A DNA stretch of 64,000 nt from Agrilactobacillus composti DSM 18527 = JCM 14202 (lineage in GTDB: Bacteria; Bacillota; Bacilli; Lactobacillales; Lactobacillaceae): assembly GCF_001436375.1 (NCBI RefSeq), contig NZ_AZGA01000057.1, forward strand, positions 156,144-220,143, read 5' to 3'. Position 1 is the stretch's first letter. Each line of letters begins with the position of its first letter. Positions 17,132 through 27,500 of this stretch are shown here, in pieces. The notes under the pieces were generated by a model. It made no database searches, was not told the DNA's origin, and saw only the letters and a list, made by a program, of their open reading frames with translations. The position numbers were made by a program, and so were the translations under genes.

Positions 17132-17176
17132 CAAAAAAAGCGCCGAATTCTCGAGATTAATCGAAAATTCGGCGCC
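17132..17176 (-). terminator. Terminator of serS, repeated copy A2
   Basis: CGCCGAATT/AATTCGGCG stem; on the minus strand the stem is followed by CTTTTTTTGA. Near-identical copy of 12831-12864. Confidence 0.85.
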
Positions 17177-17203
17177 CTTGTTATTTTAAATTAATTGAAA
17201 CTG

Positions 17204-18475
17204 TTATTTAATAACTTCCATACCATTCATGTAAGGTACCAAGACGTCTGGTACTTTGATCGTGCCATCTGCTTGTTGGTAGTTTTCCATGATAGCAGCA
17301 ACAGTCCGGCCAACGGCTAAGCCAGAGCCATTTAAGGTGTGCAAGTAATCTACAGAGCCGTCTTCTTTACGATAACGGATCATAGCCCGACGTGCTTGGA
17401 AGTCCAAGCAATCAGAACAAGAACTGATTTCACGGTAAACGTTTTGTTCAGGCATCCAAACTTCAACGTCATAAGTCTTGGCAGAACTGAAACCAGTGTC
17501 CCCCGTAGATAAGATGATAACATGATGGGCTAAGCCTAATTGTTTCAAGACTTCTTGGGCATCCAAGGTCATCTTCTCTAGCTCTTCCATAGAATCTTCT
17601 GGTTTACTGAACTTCACCATTTCAACTTTATGGAATTGGTGCATCCGGATCAAGCCCCGGGTATCCCGACCGGCAGAACCAGCTTCAGAACGGAAACAAG
17701 GTGAGAAGGCTGTGAAGTAAATTGGCAAGTCCTTTTCATCCAAGATTTCGTTAGCATAGTAGTTAGTCAAAGGTACTTCGGCAGTTGGGATCAAAGTTTC
17801 ACCGGTAGATTCAACGGTGTAAACATCTTCTCTAAACTTAGGAAATTGCCCGGTACCAAACATAGTTTGTGCATTAACCAAATATGGTGGAATGATTTCT
17901 TGGTAGCCTTGTTTTTCGGTATGCAAGTCCAACATGAAGTTGTAAACGGCCCGTTCCAAGCGCGCGCCGGCATTCTTATAATAAACAAAGCGGGCACCGG
18001 AAACTTTAGCACCGGCTTCGAAGTCTAAGATATCTAGGTTTTCACCTAATTCCCAGTGGGCTTTTGGTGTGAAGTCAAACTTAGGAATGTCACCCCATTT
18101 ACGGACTTCAACGTTGCTGTCTTCGTCTGGGCCAACGGGAATGCTGTCATCAGGTAAGTTCGGCAGGCGCACGGCGATGTAGTGCAAGCTGTCAGCAACT
18201 TCTTTTTGTTCAGCTTCAACGGCTTTGGTATCTTCGTTGATTTTCTTAACTTGGGCAATGAGATTTTGGCCTTCTTCAGAAGTTGGATCGGCCTCTTTGA
18301 CCTTTTTGCTCAATTCATTTTTTTGACGTTTTAAGTCGTCAACCTTGGCAACGGCATCCCGGTTTTGACGATCTAAAGTCACATAGTCATCGATTTCTTT
18401 AGGGTCGACGCCTCTATGTTTTAATTTTTCTTTAACAAGTTCTGGGTTTTGACGAATAATTTTAGGGTTGATCAT
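17204..18475 (-). CDS. serS: Seryl-tRNA synthetase
   Basis: 423 aa class II synthetase. The N-terminal coiled-coil arm for tRNA-Ser ([20 protein letters not shown] ... [20 protein letters not shown]) is followed by the catalytic core. Motif 2 is [21 protein letters not shown] and motif 3 is [16 protein letters not shown]. Cytosolic, charges tRNA-Ser. Expression is under a T-box leader (18593-18833) on the same strand. Length and start [12 protein letters not shown] fit the family. Confidence 0.98.
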   Translation of the reverse strand: MINPKIIRQNPELVKEKLKHRGVDPKEIDDYVTLDRQNRDAVAKVDDLKRQKNELSKKVKEADPTSEEGQNLIAQVKKINEDTKAVEAEQKEVADSLHYIAVRLPNLPDDSIPVGPDEDSNVEVRKWGDIPKFDFTPKAHWELGENLDILDFEAGAKVSGARFVYYKNAGARLERAVYNFMLDLHTEKQGYQEIIPPYLVNAQTMFGTGQFPKFREDVYTVESTGETLIPTAEVPLTNYYANEILDEKDLPIYFTAFSPCFRSEAGSAGRDTRGLIRMHQFHKVEMVKFSKPEDSMEELEKMTLDAQEVLKQLGLAHHVIILSTGDTGFSSAKTYDVEVWMPEQNVYREISSCSDCLDFQARRAMIRYRKEDGSVDYLHTLNGSGLAVGRTVAAIMENYQQADGTIKVPDVLVPYMNGMEVIK

Positions 18476-18592
18476 ATCAAGTTGCCTCCTGATGAAATTT
18501 AAGTTTTTTTATGTTAGCGCGATAAATGGGATCTAAGTTTTTAACGGGTGACAAGACATGCATATCTCACCATCAAATTGCTGCTTAGTGTT

Positions 18593-18833
18593 CAAAAAAA
18601 GACGTCCCACGACTAAATATATAGTCATGGGACGTCTTAGACGTGGTACCACCCAAGTTTATGCTAAACAGCAATACTCTAAAAGTGTATCGGACTTCTC
18701 CGGAATACCTTATATCGGCATCTACTAAGCAGTGGATTCAATTCCTGGCCCTCATCAGCTCACACCGACCGCTGACTCTCTGAGTGGGGTTTGAAATTTA
18801 CTAGCTGCTATGATCGCGTTTGTTTACTCCCCT
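18593..18833 (-). promoter_or_regulatory. T-box riboswitch, serine-specific, upstream of serS
   Basis: On the minus strand the leader has a Stem I region (GAGAGTCAGCGGTC, then GGTGTGAGCTGATGAGG) and a specifier loop reading GAATTGAATCCACTGC. There TCC (18734-18736) is a serine codon followed by the usual purine. The T-box sequence GGGTGGTACCACG is at 18643-18656. It ends in a terminator stem GACGTCCCATGACTA / TAGTCGTGGGACGTC followed by seven T (18593-18637). Uncharged tRNA-Ser should stabilise the antiterminator and allow serS transcription. Confidence 0.93.
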
Positions 18834-18862
18834 AATATAACAACCTTGGGCAAGGTTGTCAA
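18834..18862 (-). promoter_or_regulatory. Promoter of the serS T-box transcript
   Basis: -35 TTGACA (18857-18862), 17-bp spacer, -10 TATATT (18834-18839) on the minus strand. The spacer contains the inverted repeat CAACCTT-GGGC-AAGGTTG, which overlaps both boxes; it may be incidental. The rest of the gap up to 19017 holds only a weak GAGAAT/ATTCTC hairpin near 18943-18977. Confidence 0.8.
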
Positions 18863-19017
18863 CGGTATTTTGCGAATTTTTTATCAATCTGATAAAAATG
18901 TATAACTAGCAGTGGTTACAGCGATTTAACCGCTTATTTGTTTATGAGAATCCGATTACAATGGGGAATTCTCAGTAGATTGTGTAGTTTGCTACAAGCT
19001 TTTGAGATTGCGGTGAT

Positions 19018-20745
19018 TTATTTTTGCCGGCGCTTGCGCCAACGTTGCCAGTGGGTCCAAAGCCCACCCACTAGAAAGCCTAGGATGAAGATAGCCGCCA
19101 CAATATAGCCCAAAATCCCCAGGCGGGCGATCCAAGTTTGCTGGGCTTGATTTTGCACCAGCATGGAGGACCCAACGATCAAAGCCGCTAATATCAGGCC
19201 AATAACAATGCGGTTCACCATGGCTTCAATGCGGTCTAAGACTTGGTCGCGATTTTTCAGCTCGATACCTAATTTTAACCGGCCCCGCTCCAATAAATCT
19301 AAACTGGTCTTCAAACGGCTGGCCACTAAAGGCACATCTTTGCTCAATTGGTAAGCCGCCAACAATTGGTCTTCAATTTCATTGCGGACATTCACGGTCT
19401 TCATGATGTAATGGCGGGTAAAAGGCCGGGCCACTTCTAGCATGGAGATATCTGGGTCTAGTTGTAAGACCACCCCTTCTAAGGTCCCGAAGGCTTTCAT
19501 TAAGAGCGTGACATCGGGGTTCATCTGCAAATAATTGCGCCGGCACAACTCCACGATTTGTAAGGTCATGTTCTCCAAATCAATAGTGCCCAAACCACTA
19601 TTGTAATAGGGCTCCAGAAAAGCACTCAGCTCTTCAAAGAACTTATTTTTATCCAAAGGGCCAACGACTTTACAAATATTTAAGAGCCCATTGCCGATTT
19701 TATAGGCATCCCGAGAATTGATGGCCATCACCACGGCGGCCAAGTTGTCGATCAGCCCCTGATCCAGGGTGCCCACCATGCCGAAGTCCAGGTAAATCAA
19801 GCGGTAATTGGGTAGTCTACTAGTCTTGTTAAAGAGCTGGGGGCGTTCTGCTGCCCCGAATTCCCCAAAATCCGGTTCATTGTCCCGGAGTAAAATATTG
19901 CCGGGATGGGGATCGGCGTGGAAAAAACCATCGTCAAAGACTTGTTTCATGAAATTGTTCACCAAAGCTTTGGCGATGTTGCGCCGCTTGTCGGTGATGG
20001 GCTGCCCCGCAATCGCCTTGAGATAACTGCCCATACTGCGGCCCACTTTGTACTCGGTGGTAACCACCTTGCTGGAGCAATAATCCAGATAGACTTGGGG
20101 GACTTCAAAAATGTCTTGTTTGTTATTTAATTTATAAAAACGGGCGTTATTCTCCGCCTCTAATTTGCTATCTAATTCCTTTTCCAAAGCCACTTTAAAT
20201 TGGGCAAAGATTTCCTTGGGGTCCACAACTTGGGCCGTGGGCAACCACTTCACCACCCGCACCAGCCGGTCCAGGATTCTTAGATCGGTGTGAATGACGG
20301 CAGCAATGCCGGGATGTTGGATCTTCACCGCAACTTTGACGCCATTTTGCATATGAGCTAAGTGCACCTGGCCCATGGAGGCTGAGGCAATCGGCTTGTC
20401 CGCAAAGTCCTGGAATAATTCAGTCACGGGTTGGCCAAATTCGGTTTGAATGGTTTGCTGCACGGTTGCAAAGGAATCCGTCCCCACGTCGTCTTGGAGC
20501 TTGGATAATTCTGCTATGAAGGCAGGTGAGACGATGTCTGGGCGTGTGGACAACATTTGGCCGATTTTAATAAAGGTTGGTCCCAGGGCTTCTAGGGCCT
20601 TGCGGACATTTTCCGGGTGGGTCTGGGTGCTCAAAGCCTTGAGGACGTCATATTGCCGCAAGACTTTGACGATTTCCCGGACGCGTTTGGCGTTACGCCC
20701 CCGCTTTTTCTTAGGTTTAGCTTGCGTTTTGGTTTCTTCAGCCAT
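19018..20745 (-). CDS. ABC1/UbiB/AarF atypical kinase-like membrane protein
   Basis: 575 aa. The KxGQ signature of the ABC1/UbiB family is in GPTFIKIGQMLSTRPD (residues about 54-70), followed by the Ala-rich loop ASASMGQVHLA and the catalytic-like FFHADPHPGNILL and DFGMVG. Two C-terminal membrane helices (IVIGLILAALIVGSSMLV, LGILGYIVAAIFILGFLVGG) and a basic tail follow. UbiB-like proteins are ATPases supporting isoprenoid lipid handling; there is no quinone pathway gene nearby, so the client lipid is unknown. An insertion PDFGEFGAAERPQLFNKTSR separates HPGN from DFG. Confidence 0.92.
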   Translation of the reverse strand: MAEETKTQAKPKKKRGRNAKRVREIVKVLRQYDVLKALSTQTHPENVRKALEALGPTFIKIGQMLSTRPDIVSPAFIAELSKLQDDVGTDSFATVQQTIQTEFGQPVTELFQDFADKPIASASMGQVHLAHMQNGVKVAVKIQHPGIAAVIHTDLRILDRLVRVVKWLPTAQVVDPKEIFAQFKVALEKELDSKLEAENNARFYKLNNKQDIFEVPQVYLDYCSSKVVTTEYKVGRSMGSYLKAIAGQPITDKRRNIAKALVNNFMKQVFDDGFFHADPHPGNILLRDNEPDFGEFGAAERPQLFNKTSRLPNYRLIYLDFGMVGTLDQGLIDNLAAVVMAINSRDAYKIGNGLLNICKVVGPLDKNKFFEELSAFLEPYYNSGLGTIDLENMTLQIVELCRRNYLQMNPDVTLLMKAFGTLEGVVLQLDPDISMLEVARPFTRHYIMKTVNVRNEIEDQLLAAYQLSKDVPLVASRLKTSLDLLERGRLKLGIELKNRDQVLDRIEAMVNRIVIGLILAALIVGSSMLVQNQAQQTWIARLGILGYIVAAIFILGFLVGGLWTHWQRWRKRRQK

Positions 20746-20796
20746 GTTGCCACCTCACTTTATCCACATTATACCAATGTTAAACCAGTTTTGGAC

Positions 20797-20853
20797 ATAA
20801 AAAGGCAATCTCCAGTTGCCTTCGACATTGACGAAAGTATCAGAGATTGCCCG
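20797..20853 (-). terminator. Terminator of the first surface-protein gene
   Basis: On the minus strand GGCAATCTC (near 20852) pairs with GGAGATTGCC followed by TTTTTA. A second small hairpin CCTGTG/CACAGG lies at 20858-20880. Confidence 0.75.
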
Positions 20854-20897
20854 CGACCTGTGGGATGCTACTCACAGGCTGCTTATTTTAAAATAGG

Positions 20898-23800
20898 TTA
20901 TGAATCTTTGCGCCGCCGGAAGTAAGCTAACGGCAACAAGGTGCTTCCCAAAAGGGCCAGGCCCAAAGCCGTTAAGCCCTTGTCGCTAGCTTCCCCAGTT
21001 TGGGGTAATTTGGCACTCACTTGGGCGGGTTGGGCCGCTGCGGCGGTGGTCCTTGGCCCCGCCGTCAATGGGCGTGGTGTTGGGGTCGTACCTGAATTTG
21101 GCGGTGTATTGGCGCTGGTGTTCGTCCCTGCACTTGGTGTGGTTCCTGGTGTTAGAGCCACTGGTGTTCCTGGGGTTGTTGTTCTTAAGTTCCTTGGTGT
21201 AATTGGCGTCAATGGCGCATTTGGATCAGCTGGCCGACTTGGTGTAACGGTGCCAGGATTAGCTGGTTTACCCGGGGTTGTTGTCCCTGGATTGGCTGGT
21301 TTCCCTGGCGTCGTTGATGTGCCTGGGTTAGACGGCCGACCCGGGGTGGTTGTCGGCGTTCCTGGGGTGGTTGGTCGGCTCGGCGTCGTTGGTGTGCCCG
21401 GTGTTGATGGTTGGCCTGGTGTTAACGGTCTACCTGGGGTTGTCGTGCCTGGTGTCGTAGTTCCAGGCGTTGTTGTGCCTGGGATCGTGGTACCAGGCGT
21501 GATAGTGCCTGGTGTGGTGGTTCCTGGTGTTGTTGTGCCTGGTGTCGTGGTGCCAGGAGTTGTTGTACCAGGCGTCGTAGTACCTGGCGTGGTGGTTCCT
21601 GGTGTCGTGGTGCCTGGTGTTGTTGTACCAGGCGTCGTAGTGCCAGGCGTCGTAGTGCCAGGCGTGGTGGTACCCGGCGTAGTAGTTCCCGGCGTAGTAG
21701 TTCCCGGGGTCGTTGTACCCGGCGTGGTGGTGCCTGGTGTCGTGGTGCCTGGTGTTGTCGTTTCAGGATCTTGTGCATAATAAATATAATAATCTTGTGG
21801 CGCACTGGTATCCGTGTTATAGATTCCAGTCAAAGTATAAGGACTATTGGTCGTACTAATCTCACTAGATGCTTGTACCAAGTGCGTCTTAGCAGGCAAT
21901 GTACCTTTCAAAGCTTCACTGATGTTGTCGCCAACAAAACCGGCGAATTTCTGAGCCAAAGCTGTATTCTCAGTCCCAGAAGCAGGTGTCAAATCCGTCG
22001 TCTGCTTGCTGTCACCTAAGTTGATCCAATGAACATTGGCGTCTTTAGGTAAACCAGCATAAGCATAATACGCATTAGTTTCTCCTGTACCTGGCGTCCC
22101 GCCATCCGTCACAATTTTACCGTTGGCATCATAAGACGTACCGTTCAAACCAGGGAATGCCACATTATTGGCTTTAACGACAAAGACATTTTTACCGGCC
22201 ACTTGCTCGGGTGTAGCGCTAGATAAACCAAGCTTTGCCAAGGTTTCTTGTAGCGTTTTTTGCTGTGCGGCGGTTAAAGCACTGGGGTCAGTTACCACTT
22301 TATATCCTGTGAAGTCTTTAGGACTGACACTGGCCTGTGTATTGCTAGTGGGACCAGTCAAAGTTTCCTTACCAGTCGGCAAGCCATACTGCGTATCAAT
22401 TGTGCCCAAAGGATTGCCCTTCAAGTCTACGTAGTGGGTGATGACCTGAGAACTATTAGCCACAGTATCACTTTCATTTGGCAAAGTAGTCTGTTGCATT
22501 GTATTGGTCACATTGCCTGAAGCATCTAAGGTCTTGACCGTTACCGTAATCGGCTTAGTTGGATCAACCGCATCGATACCAATGCTTGTATAAGTTCTCG
22601 AAGTAACATTCTGCATGGCACCGGCATAATATTTCTGAGTGGCCTGGATATCCTTATTTAAATCGCCGATGCCATTATAACGACTAGTCACGCCAGCCGC
22701 GATTTGATCAGGGGTTAGCACCAGATCTGCCGGCGTAATATGAAGAACAGTTAAATAACTGCCATCGGCTTGTCTGGAATAATACAGTCCTGATTGGGTG
22801 GCACTATTTGTTAATTGTGTCAGAGACTGACCGTCACCCGCATTAACACTTGTATTGGTGATAGGTAACCGCCCAGTATCAGTGCTAAAATCAGGATAGT
22901 TTAAGTCTTCAGAAACTGTTTGTATTTTGTTATCGGTACTTGAAACATATACATTCTGCCGTTCTGCATAATTTTCGTGGGGCGCTAAAATGGCATCTGG
23001 ACTACTGCTGCTAATTAAATAGCGTTTAGTAACACCATTATTTGGCAAGACATCTGCACTGGTACCATTACTAGCTTGAAGTTGACCTAAAACTGTGCCA
23101 TCAGGTACAACCGTAATATTTTCAGTTTGAAGCAGCACACCTAATGGTCTAGGTTTATCCAAATTTTCAGCATCACCAGGCCATTCGGTGGCATCCTTTC
23201 TAGTTTGCGCATCAAATTTTGCTTCATAAGTGTGGCCGGAAACTTCTATCGTGTTGGTAAAAGGTGCCAGTGGGTTTAGCCGTTGGATGTCCCGAGGATA
23301 ATTCAACACCATTAGCCAAGGGGCACTAAAACTAAGGCCCATTTCTGGATCTTTACTTGTTATGGTATTGTTCACCTTGAGTGTGATGGCTTTGAGCCCA
23401 TTATCATATTGCCCACTACCAATTTTTTCGGCACCATCAGGGGTGGTGAAATCCACGCTGGGACCATCTGCAATAAATGATGGCATCGCGCCGGGCACGT
23501 TGGTGGTTACGGTGACTGGGGCCACCACAATTGTATTTCCAGAAACCAAATCACTGGTGTTCACGGAAAATTTACCAGCAACGCCATAGCGGACAAAATC
23601 TCGAACTGGTTGCGTTGAGCTGGCAGGTGCTTCAGTCATCGTTTGACCGGTGAGTAATCTGACATCGCTGGCAATAGCATTCACCGTTTTTGGTGTTGGT
23701 ACATCAGGTGTTGCCGCTGGTGTAGTTGCATCACTAGCTGGTGCAACCAGCGTAGCCGCTGTCAATGTGGTCGTATTAGTAGCCGTACTTGGCGCCGCTG

Positions 23801-24512
23801 CCGTTGCGCTTGTCGGCATAACATCCCTAAAAGCTTTCGCAGCCGCACTCTGGTCAGCACTTGTTGCAGTTGGTGCTGTAGACACGGCATCAGCATTAGG
23901 GTCAGCTTTTTGCGTGTCAGCCGGCGCAGCAGCTTGTGCAGCCGGTGCACTTGCAGTAGTAGTTGCGCTGGCATTTGTTGGTGTCGCCGTTTCAGGTTTG
24001 CTATCCGCGGTCGGTGTGATCGCACTTGGTGTTGCTGCTGGTGTCGTCGTGTTTGCGACGGCCGCTGTGCTGGCTGGTGCCTCAGCTTGCGCAGCGATGG
24101 TCACCGGTGTAGTTGTAGCCGCACTTACCGCCGTTGGCATAACATCCTTAAAAGCTTTCGTTGCAGCACTTTCTGGTGCCGGCGTCACCGGTTTTGCTTC
24201 AGAATTTGTGCTTGGTGTCGCAGAAGTCGCAGTTGTTTGCGGTGTTGCATTCGTTGTAGGCGCCACTGAACTTGGTGCCGTGGCGGTCGTACTAGTTGCC
24301 TTTGCATCCGGCACAGGTGTTGTCACTGGCACATTAGTATCGGCGGCATGAACCACATTGCCACTGGTCAGCGCTGTTCCCACCGCAGTAAAGGCCGTGG
24401 CGGTAATCGCACCAACTAACCAGCGTTTCCCGGATTTCCACATTTTGTAATGAACTTTAGATACACTGCCCTGCAGTGATGATCTGTTCGGTCTACCATT
24501 AAATTCGTGCAT
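20898..24512 (-). CDS. Sortase-anchored surface protein with TTTPG stalk (paralogue A)
   Basis: 1204 aa. The N-terminus has a KxYKxGKxW-type signal peptide (VHYKMWKSGKRWLVGAI, cleavage after VVHAAD). Then come a ~230-residue Ala/Thr/Pro-rich region containing a repeated KAF[KR]DVMPT motif, a folded domain of about 400 residues, and a MucBP/Mub-like segment (ITHYVDLKGNPLGTIDTQYG). The stalk has about 22 TTTPG pentapeptides plus irregular Pro/Thr-rich sequence. The anchor LPQTGEASDKG is followed by a hydrophobic stretch and RRRKDS. It should be exported by SecA2 or Sec and linked to peptidoglycan by sortase, probably as an adhesin. GGGGGGA precedes the ATG. Tandem paralogue of 24592-28107. Confidence 0.93.
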   Translation of the reverse strand: MHEFNGRPNRSSLQGSVSKVHYKMWKSGKRWLVGAITATAFTAVGTALTSGNVVHAADTNVPVTTPVPDAKATSTTATAPSSVAPTTNATPQTTATSATPSTNSEAKPVTPAPESAATKAFKDVMPTAVSAATTTPVTIAAQAEAPASTAAVANTTTPAATPSAITPTADSKPETATPTNASATTTASAPAAQAAAPADTQKADPNADAVSTAPTATSADQSAAAKAFRDVMPTSATAAAPSTATNTTTLTAATLVAPASDATTPAATPDVPTPKTVNAIASDVRLLTGQTMTEAPASSTQPVRDFVRYGVAGKFSVNTSDLVSGNTIVVAPVTVTTNVPGAMPSFIADGPSVDFTTPDGAEKIGSGQYDNGLKAITLKVNNTITSKDPEMGLSFSAPWLMVLNYPRDIQRLNPLAPFTNTIEVSGHTYEAKFDAQTRKDATEWPGDAENLDKPRPLGVLLQTENITVVPDGTVLGQLQASNGTSADVLPNNGVTKRYLISSSSPDAILAPHENYAERQNVYVSSTDNKIQTVSEDLNYPDFSTDTGRLPITNTSVNAGDGQSLTQLTNSATQSGLYYSRQADGSYLTVLHITPADLVLTPDQIAAGVTSRYNGIGDLNKDIQATQKYYAGAMQNVTSRTYTSIGIDAVDPTKPITVTVKTLDASGNVTNTMQQTTLPNESDTVANSSQVITHYVDLKGNPLGTIDTQYGLPTGKETLTGPTSNTQASVSPKDFTGYKVVTDPSALTAAQQKTLQETLAKLGLSSATPEQVAGKNVFVVKANNVAFPGLNGTSYDANGKIVTDGGTPGTGETNAYYAYAGLPKDANVHWINLGDSKQTTDLTPASGTENTALAQKFAGFVGDNISEALKGTLPAKTHLVQASSEISTTNSPYTLTGIYNTDTSAPQDYYIYYAQDPETTTPGTTTPGTTTPGTTTPGTTTPGTTTPGTTTPGTTTPGTTTPGTTTPGTTTPGTTTPGTTTPGTTTPGTTTPGTTTPGTTTPGTITPGTTIPGTTTPGTTTPGTTTPGRPLTPGQPSTPGTPTTPSRPTTPGTPTTTPGRPSNPGTSTTPGKPANPGTTTPGKPANPGTVTPSRPADPNAPLTPITPRNLRTTTPGTPVALTPGTTPSAGTNTSANTPPNSGTTPTPRPLTAGPRTTAAAAQPAQVSAKLPQTGEASDKGLTALGLALLGSTLLPLAYFRRRKDS
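21432..21766. repeat. 15-bp tandem repeat encoding about 22 TTTPG units
   Basis: Repeats of a 15-mer (plus strand CCTGGTGTYGTDGTN family, reading TTTPG on the minus strand) with many synonymous third-position changes. Two variant units read TITPG and TTIPG near 21480-21510. The copy number probably varies between strains. Confidence 0.9.
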
Positions 24513-24591
24513 AATTTATATCCCCCCAAGTATTCTCGCCTACTTATTCAACAAACAAATTACTAACTTACGGATCAATAACCGCCGTAAC

Positions 24592-27500
24592 TCACAGAAG
24601 CTTGCGCCGCCGGAAATAAGCTAGGGCAATTAAGGCGCTGCCAAGAACGGCAATACCCAGCGCCATTAATCCGCGGTCGTTAGCTTCACCAGTTTGTGGT
24701 AACTTCGCACTAGCGGTCGCCTTAGCTTGAACGCCCGTGTTGCTAGGATTACTCAGCTGACTTGGCGTCGTAGTTGTCCCGCGATTGGCAGTTGGCCGTG
24801 ACTTTGTCGGTGTAGTTGGTGTTACCAAGTTCGTCGGTGTACTTGGTGTGATTGGTGTATTAATGGTTGTTGGTGTAATTGGGGTCAATGGCGCATTTGG
24901 ATTAACTGGTCGACCCGGGATAGCGGTGCCAGGGTTTGCCGGTTTACTTGGTGTCGTAGCACCTGGTGCAGTTGGCCGGTTTGGCGTTGTCGGTGTCACC
25001 GGTGTAATTGCTTTACCTGGTGTTGTTGGTTTACCCGGAATCGTGGTTCCAGGAGTTGTAGGTTTCCCTGGGGTTGTGGTGCCAGGGTTTGCCGGTTTAC
25101 TTGGTGTCGTAGTACCTGGTGCAGTTGGCCGGTTTGGCGTTGTCGGTGTCACCGGTGTAATTGCTTTACCTGGTGTTGTTGGTTTACCCGGAATCGTGGT
25201 TCCAGGAGTTGTAGGTTTCCCTGGGGTTGTGGTGCCAGGGGTTGTAGTACCTGGTGTCGTGGTCCCAGGAGTGGTCGTACCAGGGGTCGTGGTACCCGGG
25301 GTAGTCGTACCAGGGGTTGTTGTGCCTGGCGTAGTTGTTCCCGGGGTAGTTGTGCCTGGTGTAGTGGTGCCAGGTGTTGTTGTTCCTGGTGTCGTAGTTC
25401 CTGGTGTAGTCGTACCAGGCGTAGTCGTTTCAGGATCTTGCGCATAATAAATATAGTAATTTTGTGGAGAAGTCGTGTCTGTGTTGTAAATCCCGGACAG
25501 CGTGTAGGCACTATTTGTCGTATCAATGCCATTAGACGCCTCTACTAAATGGGTCTTGGCAGGCAAAGCACCGCTCAAAGTTTCTTTGAGGCTATCGCCC
25601 ACGAAACCAGCGAAGGTTTGGGCGAGTGCTGTGTTCTCAGTACCTGAAGCCGGTGTTAAATCGGAAGTTTGCTTGCTATCAGCCAAATTGATCCAGTGAA
25701 TGTTGGCGTTTTTCGGCAAACCTGAATAAGCATAGTACGCATTCGTTTGCCCGGTACCTGGTGTCCCACTACCATCCGTCACGATATTACCAGCGGCATC
25801 GTAAGACGTCCCGCTTAAGCCAGGGAAGGCAATGTTAGCGGCCTTAGTGACAAAAACATTTTGACCAATAACTTGATCTGGCGTACTACTGGATAGCCCT
25901 AATTTTGTCAAAGTGTCTTGTAGCGCTTGTTGTTGGGCGGTCGTCAAAGTACTTGGATCAGCCACTACTTTATACCCGGTGATGCCTTTAGGACTAACGC
26001 TGGCTTGTTTGGTACTGGTCGGGCCAGTCAGGGTTTCCTTAGCCGTTGGCAAGCCATATTGCGTGTTGATTGTGTCCAGCGGATTGCCCTTCAAGTCCAC
26101 AAAGTGAGTGGTAACTTGAGAACTATTGGCCACAGCATCACTCGTATTTGGCAAGGAAGTCTGTTTCAAGGTGCTAGTCACATTGCCAGCGGCATCCAAA
26201 TTGTTAACAGTTACCGTAATTGGCTTGGACGGATCAACAGCGCCGACAATAACAGTCCCATAAATTCGAGAAGCCACATTTTGCATGACCCCAGCATAAT
26301 ACTTCTGAGTAGCTTGCACATCATCATTTAAATTACTAATCCCATTGTATCGCGTAGTTACACCGGCCCTTATTTGGTCAGGTTTTAATACAAGATCAGC
26401 CGGGGTAACATGTACCACCGTCAAATAACTACCATCCGCTTGTTTGGAATAGTAGGTCCCCGTCCCAGTTGCAGCTTTGGTAACTTGGGTCAGCGATAGC
26501 CCATCACCCAGATTAAAATCTGAAACTTTAGTCGGGGAAGCATCGGTACTAAAATCAGCTTTTTCCGTATTTGCATCAATAGTCTGTGCTTTATTATCCG
26601 CAGCTGATACATATAAATTCTTCAAATCCAGATATGATTGATGTGGTGCCAAAATGTCATCCGAACTGTTAATGGCATAACGCACCGTCACGCCATCGTT
26701 GGGCAAGACATCCCCACTAGCCCCACCACTGGCTTGAAGTTGGTTTAAAACTTCTGAGTTAGGGATGATGGTGCTTTGGGTGATTTCAAGGGTTACCCCA
26801 TTAGCTCTTGGTGCACCCAAAGCTGTAAAACCGTCAGGCCAAATTGTAGCGGCCTTTTTAATTTGGGGATCAAAATTAACTTCATAAGTATGGCCCGAAA
26901 CATCTAGTTTGTTAGTGAAGGGTGCTAAAGGATTTAAGCGTGGTATGTCTTGGCGATAATTCAAAACCATCAGCCAAGGATCACTAAAACTAATCCCCAT
27001 CTGTGGATTATTACTAGTGATCGTCTTGTTCACCTTAAGTGTAATGGCTTTGAGTTTATTATCGAACTGCCCCACCCCAATAACGGCTGCCCCATCAGGC
27101 GTCGAAATAGATACGGGTATGCCATCTGCTTGTAAATTCGGCAAAGCCCCTGGCACATTGGTGCTCAGTGCAACGGGCGCCACCACAATGGTATTGCCAT
27201 TCACTAAGTCACTAGTGTTCACGGTAAATTTGCCGGCAGCCCCATACCGTACAAAATCGCTGACGGGATAAGTTGCTGTAGCTGGAGCGTCCTTAGTAGT
27301 TTGCCCAGTCAGCAAGCGGACATCGCTAGCGATGGCATTCACGGTTGCATTACTTGTCGCAGTCACTGGTGTAACAGTTGGTGTTGCCGCTGGTGTGGCA
27401 GTTGGCGTTGCCAGTGTAGTCGCATCACTAGTTGGCGCAACCGGCGTAGCAGTTGCCGTATTAGTAGCCGCTGTCGCTGGGGCGTTCGTAGCCGGGGCTG

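Noticed and set aside
21432-21766. 15-bp repeats considered as regulatory or CRISPR
   Set aside because: They stay in frame and encode a regular pentapeptide stalk.
20941-21780. 279-residue plus-strand frame rich in VVVPG opposite the first surface protein
   Set aside because: It is the antisense reading of the TTTPG repeat; no ribosome site and biased composition explained by the repeat.
23650-24351. 233-residue hydrophobic plus-strand frame
   Set aside because: Antisense shadow of the Ala/Thr-rich region of the surface protein; low-complexity valine/alanine.
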